Source: JBCBGF01 sp038526915 (lineage in GTDB: Bacteria; Pseudomonadota; Alphaproteobacteria; Rhodobacterales; Rhodobacteraceae). Taken from it: a stretch of DNA of 64,000 bases. Under the pieces are notes generated by a model. The model was not told the origin of the DNA, made no database searches, and saw only the letters and a list, made by a program, of their open reading frames with translations. This document shows, piece after piece, positions 1-7,659 of this stretch (the stretch's first letter is position 1; the number at the start of each line of letters is the position of its first letter). The translations under genes and the position numbers were made by a program. Location: contig JBCBGF010000002.1 of assembly GCA_038526915.1 (NCBI GenBank), positions 248,001-312,000 on the forward strand. The letters run 5' to 3'.

Positions 1-1177
1 GATCCTGCGCATCGCCTTCGGGCACCCCGCGCGAGCGCAGGTAGAACAGTGCGGTGTCATCGATCGCACCAGATGTCGATCCGTGCGAACACGCCACATC
101 GTCGGCGTAGATCTCAAGCTCGGGCTTGGCCAGAAACTGACTGTCGTCATCCAGCAAAAGCGACTGGCTGATCTGATACCCGTCGGTTTTCTGCGCGTCG
201 GGTTTCACGAGGATCTTGCCTTGGAACACGCCAGTTGCCCCGTTCCGCAGCACCTTCTTGAACACCTGACGGCTTTCGCAATTCACCGCGTCATGGGTCA
301 CGAAAACAGTGTCGTCGTGGTGGAAGTCACCGTCGCCGGCCGCAGCACCCGCCACATGGGCGACCGCGTCATCCCCAGTGATTTCAATCACTTGCTCGTT
401 GCGGGTCTTCACGCCATTCACGGTCAGGGTAAAGCTCTTATACGTGCTCTCCGCCCCCAATCGCGTGAACATATGGGTCATCGCACGGCGTTCGTGATCG
501 CGCCCCTGCGCACGCACATGATGAAACGCACCGCCATCGGCAATATCGATTTCCATGCACTTATTGAACCGCGCCGCTGCAGGGCCGTTCTCCAGAATCG
601 TGAGCTCTGCGCCGCTTTCAATCCTGACAACGTGATGCAACGTGGCATCCGACGTCGTGTCCTTGTGGAGATAGGTAAAGCTCACCGGGCGCGACACCTT
701 TCCCGTGGCGCGGATCAACACGCCGTCGGTGGCCACAGCCGTGTTCAGCGCTGCCAGAGGGCGTTCCACAGGGTCCTGCCCGCGGGCCTCAAGCACGCCA
801 TAGATATCGCGCGCCCAGTGGATATCGCGGGTCTGCGCCTCGGCCAGACGATCGATCTCAAGCCCTTCGAGCGTCAGATCGTCTGAGGCGTCAGGGTCAA
901 ACACGCCATCGACAAACACGATGCGCAGGCGATCGATGTCGCCGAACACGGGCGCTTCTTCGGGGTCGAACAGCGCCGCCGCCGGTGCCGTGGGCGCGAT
1001 CAGATCGGCTGGGTCAGTGAACTTCCAGTATTCATCGCGTCGGACAGGCAAGCCCATGGCCCGCAACCGACCCAGGGCTTGCTCACGCGCGCTCCGGATC
1101 CAGCCCGCCCCATCCGGAATCGCCACAGTGGCCAGTCGCGCTTCAGTCGCGTCAAGCTTTGTTTGGGTCAGCGCCAT
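1..1177 (-). CDS. sufD: SufD, Fe-S cluster scaffold subunit (partial, C-terminus beyond left edge)
   Basis: The minus-strand frame is open from an ATG at 1177 to the window edge, about 392 codons, and reads as SufD. Conserved stretches include ARDIYGVLEARG and, near the edge, the family motif DDVACSHGSTSGAID followed by LFYLRSRG, where the invariant His lies. SufD forms the SufBC2D scaffold in the cytoplasm, which builds Fe-S clusters and hands them to apo-proteins. Its ATG overlaps the sufC TGA by one base, so the two are probably translationally coupled. Only a short C-terminal tail is missing, because E. coli SufD is about 423 residues. Confidence 0.93.
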   Translation of the reverse strand, partial: MALTQTKLDATEARLATVAIPDGAGWIRSAREQALGRLRAMGLPVRRDEYWKFTDPADLIAPTAPAAALFDPEEAPVFGDIDRLRIVFVDGVFDPDASDDLTLEGLEIDRLAEAQTRDIHWARDIYGVLEARGQDPVERPLAALNTAVATDGVLIRATGKVSRPVSFTYLHKDTTSDATLHHVVRIESGAELTILENGPAAARFNKCMEIDIADGGAFHHVRAQGRDHERRAMTHMFTRLGAESTYKSFTLTVNGVKTRNEQVIEITGDDAVAHVAGAAAGDGDFHHDDTVFVTHDAVNCESRQVFKKVLRNGATGVFQGKILVKPDAQKTDGYQISQSLLLDDDSQFLAKPELEIYADDVACSHGSTSGAIDDTALFYLRSRGVPEGDAQD

Positions 1178-1932
1178 CACGCAACCTCCGCCAGGATATC
1201 GCCATAGCCGTTGTTTTCGACCTCAAGCGCCAGTTCAGGACCGCCCGTCTTCACGATGCGCCCGTCGGCCATGATGTGCACGACATCAGGTTTGATATGG
1301 TCGAGAAGCCGTTGATAATGCGTGATGACCAGAAAACCGCGCCCCGCATCGCGCAGCGCGTTCACACCCTCGGACACCAGCTTCATCGCGTCCACGTCCA
1401 GGCCGCTGTCCGTTTCGTCAAGGATGCACATCTTCGGCTCAAGCATCGCCATCTGCAGGATCTCGTTGCGCTTCTTTTCGCCGCCGGAGAAGCCGACGTT
1501 GACCGGACGCTTCAGCATATCGGCGTCGATTTTCAGCGCTTTTGCCTTTTCCCGGATCAGTTTGAGAAAGTCTGCCGCGCTGATCTCCTCTTCCCCGCGC
1601 GCCTTGCGCTGCGCATTCAGCGCGGTGCGCAGAAAGGTCATGTTGCCCACGCCGGGGATCTCAACCGGGTATTGAAACGCCAGAAACAGACCGGCTGCCG
1701 CCCGCTCTTCGGGTTCCATCTCCAGGATATCCTCGCCTTCCAGCATCGCGGACCCATCGGTGACTTCATACCCGTCCCGCCCCGACAGAACGTAAGACAG
1801 GGTGGATTTGCCCGAGCCATTCGGGCCCATAATCGCATGCACCTTGCCCGCCTCGACCGACAGATCGACCCCTTTCAGGATCTGCTTGTCTTCCTCTTCA
1901 AGTGCGACGTGTAGATTTTTGATTTCAAGCAT
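1177..1932 (-). CDS. sufC: SufC, ATPase of the SufBCD complex
   Basis: This 251-residue ABC ATPase has Walker A GPNGSGKS at residues 36-43, the variant signature FSGGEKKRNE typical of SufC, and the Walker B segment MCILDETDSGLD with the Suf-specific ETDSGLD. SufC binds SufB and SufD and uses ATP to change scaffold shape during Fe-S assembly; it is not a transporter. Its length matches the family (about 250). It lies between a putative membrane protein gene (ending 90 bases upstream) and sufD, all on the minus strand. Confidence 0.97.
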   Translation of the reverse strand: MLEIKNLHVALEEEDKQILKGVDLSVEAGKVHAIMGPNGSGKSTLSYVLSGRDGYEVTDGSAMLEGEDILEMEPEERAAAGLFLAFQYPVEIPGVGNMTFLRTALNAQRKARGEEEISAADFLKLIREKAKALKIDADMLKRPVNVGFSGGEKKRNEILQMAMLEPKMCILDETDSGLDVDAMKLVSEGVNALRDAGRGFLVITHYQRLLDHIKPDVVHIMADGRIVKTGGPELALEVENNGYGDILAEVA

Positions 1933-2022
1933 ATTTTACCTCGCTTTACGCAATGCAAAGCGGGGCCCGCGCAGAACTGCGGGGCCCGGATTTGCGGGGG
2001 TTGTTGAGAGTTTTCTGTGTGT

Positions 2023-2535
2023 CTAGACGCCCGCGAAGGGGCTGGGGGCGGCCATCATGGCGGCCACGTAATCCGGCGAAAACAGTGCTTCGAATACGAG
2101 TGGCGCCTGCGCAATGATCAGACCCTCGCCTACCATCACGGCCAAGAAACCCGCGACCAGCGCGATCCGCCGCATGCCAGAGCCCAGGCGAAACGACCAC
2201 GCCAGAACCAGCATCAGAACCGCTGCAATCCCGAAATCGGCGAATAGCGCCATTGAGCCGGACGTGATGATGGGCTCCGGCGATGCCGTTGTTAGGTGAA
2301 ACGCTGCCACGCGGCCCGTGAGCATGCACAGAAAGCCGATGCAGGCGGCAAACACGATCATAAACGCGTTGCCCACGGCACCTGTCTGCGATGCCTCGCG
2401 CGCTTTCCCTTTGGTTGCGCTGTGGTCGGTCGGCCCGACCATCATGCGCCCGGCGGTGTTCCCGCCGCCCTTCTCGATTCGCTTCAGGCGCTCCGTAAAG
2501 ATGTCGCGCTGACCGTCGGCCATTGTGCCGCCCAT
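2023..2535 (-). CDS. Putative three-helix membrane protein inside the suf operon
   Basis: I do not recognise a named family. The chosen ATG at 2535 has a GGAG seven bases upstream and gives 170 residues; an ATG at 2523 is also possible. Residues 1-50 are charged and soluble (Lys/Arg/Gly rich). Three hydrophobic segments follow at about 55-73, 95-115 and 122-145, then a short tail. It sits between the cupin gene and sufC on the operon strand, so co-expression with the SUF genes is likely. A role in Fe-S assembly is inference from position only; no metal-binding motif is obvious. Confidence 0.75.
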   Translation of the reverse strand: MGGTMADGQRDIFTERLKRIEKGGGNTAGRMMVGPTDHSATKGKAREASQTGAVGNAFMIVFAACIGFLCMLTGRVAAFHLTTASPEPIITSGSMALFADFGIAAVLMLVLAWSFRLGSGMRRIALVAGFLAVMVGEGLIIAQAPLVFEALFSPDYVAAMMAAPSPFAGV

Positions 2536-2701
2536 GTGCCGTCTCCACAAATTCCGTTAACGCAGACGGTGCCGGGGCAGTGTGACCAAAACATGTCCCG
2601 GTATGGGAGAATTTGAAGCATTTCGCAGCGTCCACCTCTGGGTGGAAACGCGCTGTGTTTTCACTGGAAACAGCGGATTCAGGGAGATTACACGACATGG
2701 C

Positions 2702-3208
2702 TCAGGTCTGCTCCCCGTCCCAATAGTCCAGCGTATCTTCCTTGCGGCCAATCACTTTCAGATGCGCATCAAAGAAGGATGTGCCCGGCCAAATCGCCAT
2801 CGCAGCGTATTTTCCGCTATCGGGATATTCGACCACGTCGGGGTCCTGCCGGCTGGACAGTCCGAGATAGCGTAGAGGTGCGTCGCTGGTATTGATGATC
2901 TGATGTGCCGTGTCTGCCCCGCCCCGTGGCGCGCCGCAGATATCGCCTGCTTTGATCGCGTGTTCCTCACCGCCAAAGCGGTAGGTGCCGGTGCCAGACA
3001 GGATCACAAAGGCCTCATCGATGGCAAGGTGGTTGTGATAGGGGAACCCGCGTTTGCCCGGTGCCAGCTCGATAACCGATATCCCGAGACGGCTCAGCCC
3101 TAGCGCATCGGACAAGGGTGCCAGCGTCGCACCAAACGCCTCCGACCCGCCCTCCGGTGCCATCGGAAACCCCTTGGCCTCATCGATATTGGTGATCGGA
3201 CCGGCCAT
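2702..3208 (-). CDS. Cupin-domain protein in the suf operon
   Basis: This 168-residue protein has one cupin barrel. Motif 1 appears as HNHLAIDEAFVILSGTGTYRFGG-type sequence (His58, His60 and Glu65 as candidate metal ligands). Motif 2 is around GDICGAPRGGADTAHQI with His102 as the fourth ligand. Cupins of this shape bind one divalent metal and may be enzymes or small-molecule sensors; the substrate cannot be read from sequence. Its start lies two bases after the stop of the YbjQ gene, which places it firmly in the sufB-sufC interval of the operon. Confidence 0.85.
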   Translation of the reverse strand: MAGPITNIDEAKGFPMAPEGGSEAFGATLAPLSDALGLSRLGISVIELAPGKRGFPYHNHLAIDEAFVILSGTGTYRFGGEEHAIKAGDICGAPRGGADTAHQIINTSDAPLRYLGLSSRQDPDVVEYPDSGKYAAMAIWPGTSFFDAHLKVIGRKEDTLDYWDGEQT

Positions 3209-3210
3209 CG

Positions 3211-3546
3211 CTACGCTACCGTCACAGCGGTGCCAGAGGCCGATACCATCAGCATGTTGTTGATGACTTCGTAGTCCAGATCCACGCCCACGACTGCGTT
3301 GGCGCCTTTCTGGGCCGCGCGTTCCTCCAACTCACCCAGCGCAATATCCCGCGCTTTGGCCAGTTCTTCCTCATAGGCGCTCGATCGCCCGCCCACGATA
3401 TCGGTGATCGAGGCAAAGATATCGCGGAACACGTTTGCGCCCAGGATCGCCTCACCCACTACGACACCGTGGTAGCCGGTGATCGACTTGCCTTCGATGG
3501 ACGGTGTCGTTGTCACGATCATCTCGGTCTTTCCCCAAGGGTTCAT
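3211..3546 (-). CDS. YbjQ/UPF0145 family protein
   Basis: The 111-residue product matches the YbjQ family, small pentamer-forming proteins once labelled heavy-metal-binding. It carries the family pattern of an early TTT-P-IEG-I, a central GGRS-YE-L and a late GANAVVGVDLDYE. The ATG at 3546 overlaps the upstream stop as ATGA. However, family members usually begin at the internal ATG (3522, MIVTTTPSIEG), which has GGGGA nine bases upstream, so the true start may be 3522. Function is unknown in the family; its place in a SUF operon is the main clue here. Confidence 0.88.
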   Translation of the reverse strand: MNPWGKTEMIVTTTPSIEGKSITGYHGVVVGEAILGANVFRDIFASITDIVGGRSSAYEEELAKARDIALGELEERAAQKGANAVVGVDLDYEVINNMLMVSASGTAVTVA

Positions 3547-3728
3547 TTATCGCTCCGCCAACGGCCGAGTACGGTTTGCGCGAACAGGCTGCCCAGGAAG
3601 CCTGAGGCGAAGCTGACGCCGATCACCTGGTTTCGCTGGAGCATGTCGGTCAGATAGTCGATGCCGACGGCGAAGGCCGCGCAGAAGGCGCCGGTCAAAG
3701 CCGCCGTCAGCCAAATCGACCGCGCCAT
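3543..3728 (-). CDS. Small putative membrane protein (61 aa) next to sufB
   Basis: This 61-residue product begins MARSIWLTAALTGAFCAAFA and contains one clear hydrophobic segment near the N-terminus, a second weaker one around residues 36-52, and a basic C-terminus (GRWRSDK). It starts four bases after the sufB stop and overlaps the next gene by ATGA. The tight packing supports a real translated gene in the operon. I do not recognise the family and assign no function. Confidence 0.7.
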   Translation of the reverse strand: MARSIWLTAALTGAFCAAFAVGIDYLTDMLQRNQVIGVSFASGFLGSLFAQTVLGRWRSDK

Positions 3729-3732
3729 CGCG

Positions 3733-5256
3733 CTAGCCTACCGAGCCTTCCAGCGAAATCGCCACCAACTGCTGCGCCTCCATGGCAAACTCCATCGGCA
3801 GCGCCTGCAGCACTTCTTTGCAGAAGCCGTTCACGACCAGCGCCACGGCCTCTTCCTCGTCCATGCCGCGGCTTCGGCAGTAGAACATCTGATCGTCATC
3901 GACCTTGGATGTCGTCGCCTCATGCTCTACCCGCGAGGAGTTGTTGCGCACCTCGATGTAAGGCACCGTATGCGCCCCGCACTTGTCGCCGATCAGCAGG
4001 CTATCGCACTGCGTGTAGTTCCGGCTTTCCTTGGCCTTGGGGTGCATCGAGACAAGCCCGCGATAGGTGTTCTGCGCTTTGCCTGCACTGATGCCCTTCG
4101 AGACGATCCGCGACTTCGTGTTCTTGCCCAGATGCACCATCTTCGTGCCGGTATCGGCCTGCTGCATGTTGTTGGCGATGGCGATGGAATAGAACTCGCC
4201 CTGGCTTTCATTGCCGCGCAGGATGCAGGATGGGTACTTCCACGTAATGGCCGAGCCGGTTTCCACCTGCGTCCACATCACTTTCGACCGGTCGCCCCGG
4301 CAATCGGCACGCTTGGTGACAAAATTGTAGATCCCGCCCACGCCGTTCTCGTCGCCCGGATACCAGTTCTGAACAGTCGAATACTTGATCTCGGCATCTT
4401 CCAGCGCGACCAGCTCCACCACGGCGGCATGCAACTGATGCGTGTCGCGCATCGGCGCGGTGCAGCCTTCCAGGTAGCTGACATACGACCCCTTGTCGGC
4501 AATGATCAGCGTCCGCTCGAACTGGCCCGTATTCTCGGCGTTGATCCGGAAGTAGGTGCTCAGCTCCATTGGGCAGCGCACGCCCGGCGGCACGTAGACG
4601 AACGAACCATCCGAGAACACGGCTGAGTTCAACGTCGCAAAGAAGTTGTCCGACTGCGGCACGACCGAGCCAAGGTATTTCTTCACCAACTCAGGGTGCT
4701 CTTTGATCGCCTCGGAGATCGAACAGAAAATCACGCCCGCCTTCTTCAGCTCCTCCTGGAACGTCGTCCCCACGCTCACACTGTCGAACACTGCGTCAAC
4801 GGCCACCTTGCGGCCCTCGGCAGGCGCATCCTCGGCGCCTTCGACACCGGCGAGGATCATCTGTTCCTTTAGCGGAATACCCAGCTTCGAATAGGTCTCC
4901 AAAAGCTTGGGATCCACCTCATCAAGAGACTTAGGCTTCTCATCCATGCTCTTGGGGCGGGCATAGTAATACTGGTCCTGGTAGTCGATCTTGGGATAGT
5001 CGACCATCGCCCACTCGGGCTCATCCATCTGCTGCCAGCGTTCGAAGGCCTGCAGACGCCACTCTGTCATCCACTCCGGTTCTTCGTTTTTTTCCGAGAT
5101 CAGCCGAACGATATCTTCATCCACGCCCTTGGGCGCATAGTCCATCTCGATCTCGGTTTCCCAACCGTATTTGTACTTCCCCGACAGCGATTTGACGGCC
5201 TCGACCGTTTCCTGATCGACGCCCTCTTTCACATTGGTCGTGTCCAGTGCAGCCAT
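3733..5256 (-). CDS. sufB: SufB, Fe-S cluster assembly scaffold
   Basis: This full-length SufB has 507 residues (E. coli 495). Cys265 in YLEGCTAPMRDTHQLHAA corresponds to the E. coli SufB cysteine that receives sulfur, and Cys417 in TQCDSLLIGDKCGAHTVPY matches the C-terminal conserved cysteine at the SufB-SufD interface. The GQFERTLIIADKGSYVSY and MVHLGKNTKSRIVSKGIS segments are typical of the beta-helix core. SufB with SufC and SufD is the site of cluster assembly. It follows the cysteine desulfurase gene by 24 bases. Confidence 0.97.
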   Translation of the reverse strand: MAALDTTNVKEGVDQETVEAVKSLSGKYKYGWETEIEMDYAPKGVDEDIVRLISEKNEEPEWMTEWRLQAFERWQQMDEPEWAMVDYPKIDYQDQYYYARPKSMDEKPKSLDEVDPKLLETYSKLGIPLKEQMILAGVEGAEDAPAEGRKVAVDAVFDSVSVGTTFQEELKKAGVIFCSISEAIKEHPELVKKYLGSVVPQSDNFFATLNSAVFSDGSFVYVPPGVRCPMELSTYFRINAENTGQFERTLIIADKGSYVSYLEGCTAPMRDTHQLHAAVVELVALEDAEIKYSTVQNWYPGDENGVGGIYNFVTKRADCRGDRSKVMWTQVETGSAITWKYPSCILRGNESQGEFYSIAIANNMQQADTGTKMVHLGKNTKSRIVSKGISAGKAQNTYRGLVSMHPKAKESRNYTQCDSLLIGDKCGAHTVPYIEVRNNSSRVEHEATTSKVDDDQMFYCRSRGMDEEEAVALVVNGFCKEVLQALPMEFAMEAQQLVAISLEGSVG

Positions 5257-5280
5257 GCTGTCCGCTCCCTCTTATTCGAC

Positions 5281-6363
5281 TCATGCCGCCCTTTGGCGGA
5301 ATTTCCTGTGCTGATGCAGCCATGCCTCGGCAAAGCGCATCACCTCGTCCTCTGTCGTCGTGGGCCCCATAGAGACCCGCAGCGCACCCGCCGCTGCCGC
5401 ATCACTCACACCCATCGCCTGCAACACGCGGCTCGATTTCACCTTGCCGCTGGAACAGGCTGATCCGCTCGATACTGCAAACCCCGCCAGATCCATCTGC
5501 ATCACCTGCGTCTCCCCCTTCCAACCCGGTGTCGCAAAACAGGCCGTGTTGGGCAGACGCATTTCGCCTTTCCCGACGAAAATAGTCTCTTTTGCTTCCG
5601 AGGCCAGACTTGTTTCTAGAATATTTCTAAGTTTTTCGACCTCGTCCCATCGGCCCGACGCTAGGTCCGACACAGCCGCCTCGATTGCAGCGCCAAACCC
5701 TACGATTCCGACTACGTTTTCGGTGCCCGACCGCCGGCCCAGTTCTTGGCCTCCGCCACGCAGGATCGGTTCAATATCATTGCCTTCCCGGACGATGAGC
5801 GCCCCGACGCCCTTCGGCCCGCCCAGCTTATGTGCGCTCAGGATCGCGAACTGCGCCCCGCTCCAGGCAAACGAAAACGGGATCCGGCCCACGGCCTGGG
5901 TCACATCCAAAAGCAACCGATCCGCCGCCACTTCGTTCAAAACCCATTGGCCATCCCGCGCCTGCGGAACCTGCGAGATCACGCCCGTCTCAGAGTTTGC
6001 GAGCCCGATCGCGAGGGTGCCGCATGATCCCGTCGACCCATCTGCCCCTTGTGACACCCAGTGATGGGCCCAAAGCGCATCATGCGCGGTCTCCTCCACA
6101 ACAACATCACCGCCCCGCTGGAGCTCCGCCAGGATCAACGCCGCCTCCGTCGCACCCGAGGTAAAGACCACCTCGTCAGACTTGCATCCGACCCCCGCCG
6201 CCACCTGGGCACGCGCTTTTTCCACCAACGCGCGCGCCTTGCGGCCTTCGGCGTGCACAGCGGACGGGTTGCCCACGAAATCCAGCGCCGCCACCATGGC
6301 ATCCCGCGCCTCAGGCCGTAGTGGCGCCGTCGCATTCCAATCGAGATACACCCGTTCTGTCAT
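5281..6363 (-). CDS. Cysteine desulfurase, NifS/IscS-type
   Basis: This is a class V aminotransferase fold of 360 residues, slightly shorter than IscS (404). Lys179 in AILSAHKLGGPKG is the PLP Schiff-base lysine. Cys303 in VSSGSACSSGKVK is the persulfide-forming cysteine on a short IscS-like loop, and GRRSGTEN (209-216) is conserved. It removes sulfur from L-cysteine as persulfide for cluster assembly. It sits between iscR (20 bases upstream) and sufB. Rhodobacteraceae SUF operons often carry a second SufS-type enzyme near sufD, which would lie outside this window. Confidence 0.94.
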   Translation of the reverse strand: MTERVYLDWNATAPLRPEARDAMVAALDFVGNPSAVHAEGRKARALVEKARAQVAAGVGCKSDEVVFTSGATEAALILAELQRGGDVVVEETAHDALWAHHWVSQGADGSTGSCGTLAIGLANSETGVISQVPQARDGQWVLNEVAADRLLLDVTQAVGRIPFSFAWSGAQFAILSAHKLGGPKGVGALIVREGNDIEPILRGGGQELGRRSGTENVVGIVGFGAAIEAAVSDLASGRWDEVEKLRNILETSLASEAKETIFVGKGEMRLPNTACFATPGWKGETQVMQMDLAGFAVSSGSACSSGKVKSSRVLQAMGVSDAAAAGALRVSMGPTTTEDEVMRFAEAWLHQHRKFRQRAA

Positions 6364-6382
6364 TGCCCCGGCCCTTGGCGGG

Positions 6383-6847
6383 TCATCTATCGTCGACGAC
6401 AGTAAACAGCGTTGGCACTGCAGGGCACGGCGTCAGTTCATTGGTGATGACGTCGGACAGCCTTGTCTGATGCAGAAACACATAGACATGCGCCGACAGC
6501 CCTTCCCACAACCGGTTGGTCAATGACTGCGCCCGTGTCCCGGACACCGCACCCGACGCGCCTGCCCCAGTGTGCATCGCACTTACGGTCTCATCCACGG
6601 CGCTCAGAACATCAGAGACACGGATTTCGGTGGCTGCGCGGGCCAATCGGTATCCGCCGCCCGGCCCACGAACGCTCTCGACCAACCCTGCCCGCCGCAG
6701 TTTGACAAACAGCTGCTCAAGATAAGGCAGCGAAATGTCCTGCCGTTTGCTGAGCTCAGAGAGGGAAACCAACTGGTCCCCAGATGAGCTGATCGCCAAA
6801 TCGGCCAGTGCGACCATGGCGTAGCGACCCTTGGTGCTGAGTTTCAC
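6383..6847 (-). CDS. iscR: IscR-like Rrf2-family regulator
   Basis: The frame is longer, but homologous sequence begins at VKLSTKGRYAMVALADLA. A GTG at 6847 encodes that first Val and has AAGGA seven bases upstream, giving 154 residues. The winged helix (about residues 1-70) is typical of Rrf2 (DISLPYLEQLFVKLRRAGLV, GPGGGYRLAR). Where E. coli IscR carries three cluster-binding cysteines, this protein reads MHTGAGASGAVSGTRA with none. Its only Cys is near the C-terminus (ELTPCPAVP). An IscR with a non-standard ligation scheme is known from Rhodobacter sphaeroides. It probably represses its own SUF operon. Confidence 0.93.
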   Translation of the reverse strand: MKLSTKGRYAMVALADLAISSSGDQLVSLSELSKRQDISLPYLEQLFVKLRRAGLVESVRGPGGGYRLARAATEIRVSDVLSAVDETVSAMHTGAGASGAVSGTRAQSLTNRLWEGLSAHVYVFLHQTRLSDVITNELTPCPAVPTLFTVVDDR

Positions 6848-6929
6848 TGGCGCATCCTTCGGTGGACATTGACGTTGCGCGCGGGGCAGCATAGGTGCTT
6901 TCCAGCCCAACGCCCGGCGCATTACCGGG

Positions 6930-6946
6930 TTTAGAACAATTCTAAA
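6930..6946. promoter_or_regulatory. Irr-box (ICE)-like palindrome upstream of iscR
   Basis: TTTAGAACAATTCTAAA is a perfect 7-3-7 inverted repeat. It matches, as I recall, the iron control element pattern (TTTAGAA-N3-TTCTAAA type) bound by Irr in alphaproteobacteria. It lies 83 bases before the iscR GTG and overlaps the predicted -10 element, so binding should block the SUF promoter. It also lies 60 bases before the divergent hydrolase gene. Confidence 0.8.
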
Positions 6947-6966
6947 GAACCCGCTCGATTCGTCAA
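6939..6966 (-). promoter_or_regulatory. Predicted sigma-70 promoter of the iscR-suf operon
   Basis: On the minus strand TTGACG (6966-6961) and TAGAAT (6944-6939) are separated by 16 bases, close to the consensus TTGACA/TATAAT. The -10 hexamer lies inside the ICE-like palindrome. Confidence 0.6.
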
Positions 6967-7005
6967 GAATGCGTGGAGCCGGGCAGAACGAAGGAAGCCA
7001 CCGAT

Positions 7006-7659
7006 ATGCCCGAGGTCATTTTTCCTGGCCCCGAAGGTCGGCTCGAAGGCCGCTACCACCCCCAGAAAATCAAAGACGCCCCGATCGCGATCATCCTGCA
7101 CCCGCACCCGCAGTTCGGCGGCACGATGAACAACCGCGTGGTCTATAACCTGCACTATGCGTTCTTTGAGATGGGCTTTACTGTGCTGCGGTTCAATTTC
7201 CGGGGCGTTGGCCGCAGTCAGGGTGAGTACGACCAAGGCATTGGCGAGTTGAGTGATGCGGCCTCAGCACTCGACTATCTTCAATCCATGAACCAGAACG
7301 CCAAGCACTGCTGGGTCGCCGGGTTCTCCTTCGGGGCCTGGATTGGCATGCAGCTTCTGATGCGGCGGCCTGAGATCACGGGTTTCATCAGCGTCTCGCC
7401 TCCGGCCAACATGTACGACTTCTCGTTTCTCGCCCCCTGCCCGTCTTCGGGCCTGATCATCAACGGCACGGCAGACCGCGTGGCCCCGCCCCGCGATACA
7501 CATTCGCTGGTGGACAAGCTCCATGAGCAAAAGGGCATCACGATCACCCATCAGGAGATCGAGGGCGCGGGCCATTTCTTCGAGGATCCGCATATGGAGC
7601 AGATGATTGGCCAGGTCACCGAATACGTCGAACGCCGCCTGACGGAAACGACCCGCTGA
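7006..7659 (+). CDS. Alpha/beta hydrolase
   Basis: The ATG at 7006 was chosen because AAGGAAG lies eight bases upstream and family members start MPEV-F-GPEGRLEGRY; it gives 217 residues. A likely catalytic triad is visible: Ser108 in the elbow GFSFG, Asp157 in NGTADRVAPP, and His190 in GAGHFF. HPHPQFGGTMNN near residue 33 is the oxyanion region typical of the COG2945-type small hydrolases common in proteobacteria. The substrate is not known for this group. It is divergent from iscR and overlaps the downstream HD gene by four bases. Confidence 0.9.
   Translation: MPEVIFPGPEGRLEGRYHPQKIKDAPIAIILHPHPQFGGTMNNRVVYNLHYAFFEMGFTVLRFNFRGVGRSQGEYDQGIGELSDAASALDYLQSMNQNAKHCWVAGFSFGAWIGMQLLMRRPEITGFISVSPPANMYDFSFLAPCPSSGLIINGTADRVAPPRDTHSLVDKLHEQKGITITHQEIEGAGHFFEDPHMEQMIGQVTEYVERRLTETTR

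Noticed and set aside
2536..2701. The 166-base gap before the membrane-protein gene in the suf operon as a riboswitch or separate promoter
   Set aside because: It contains small imperfect dyads (for example CCACC-TCTG-GGTGG) but no known riboswitch core and no good -35/-10 pair on the minus strand.
3661..4626. A 321-codon open frame on the plus strand
   Set aside because: It is antisense to sufB and has no family similarity that I can see; it is a high-GC shadow frame.
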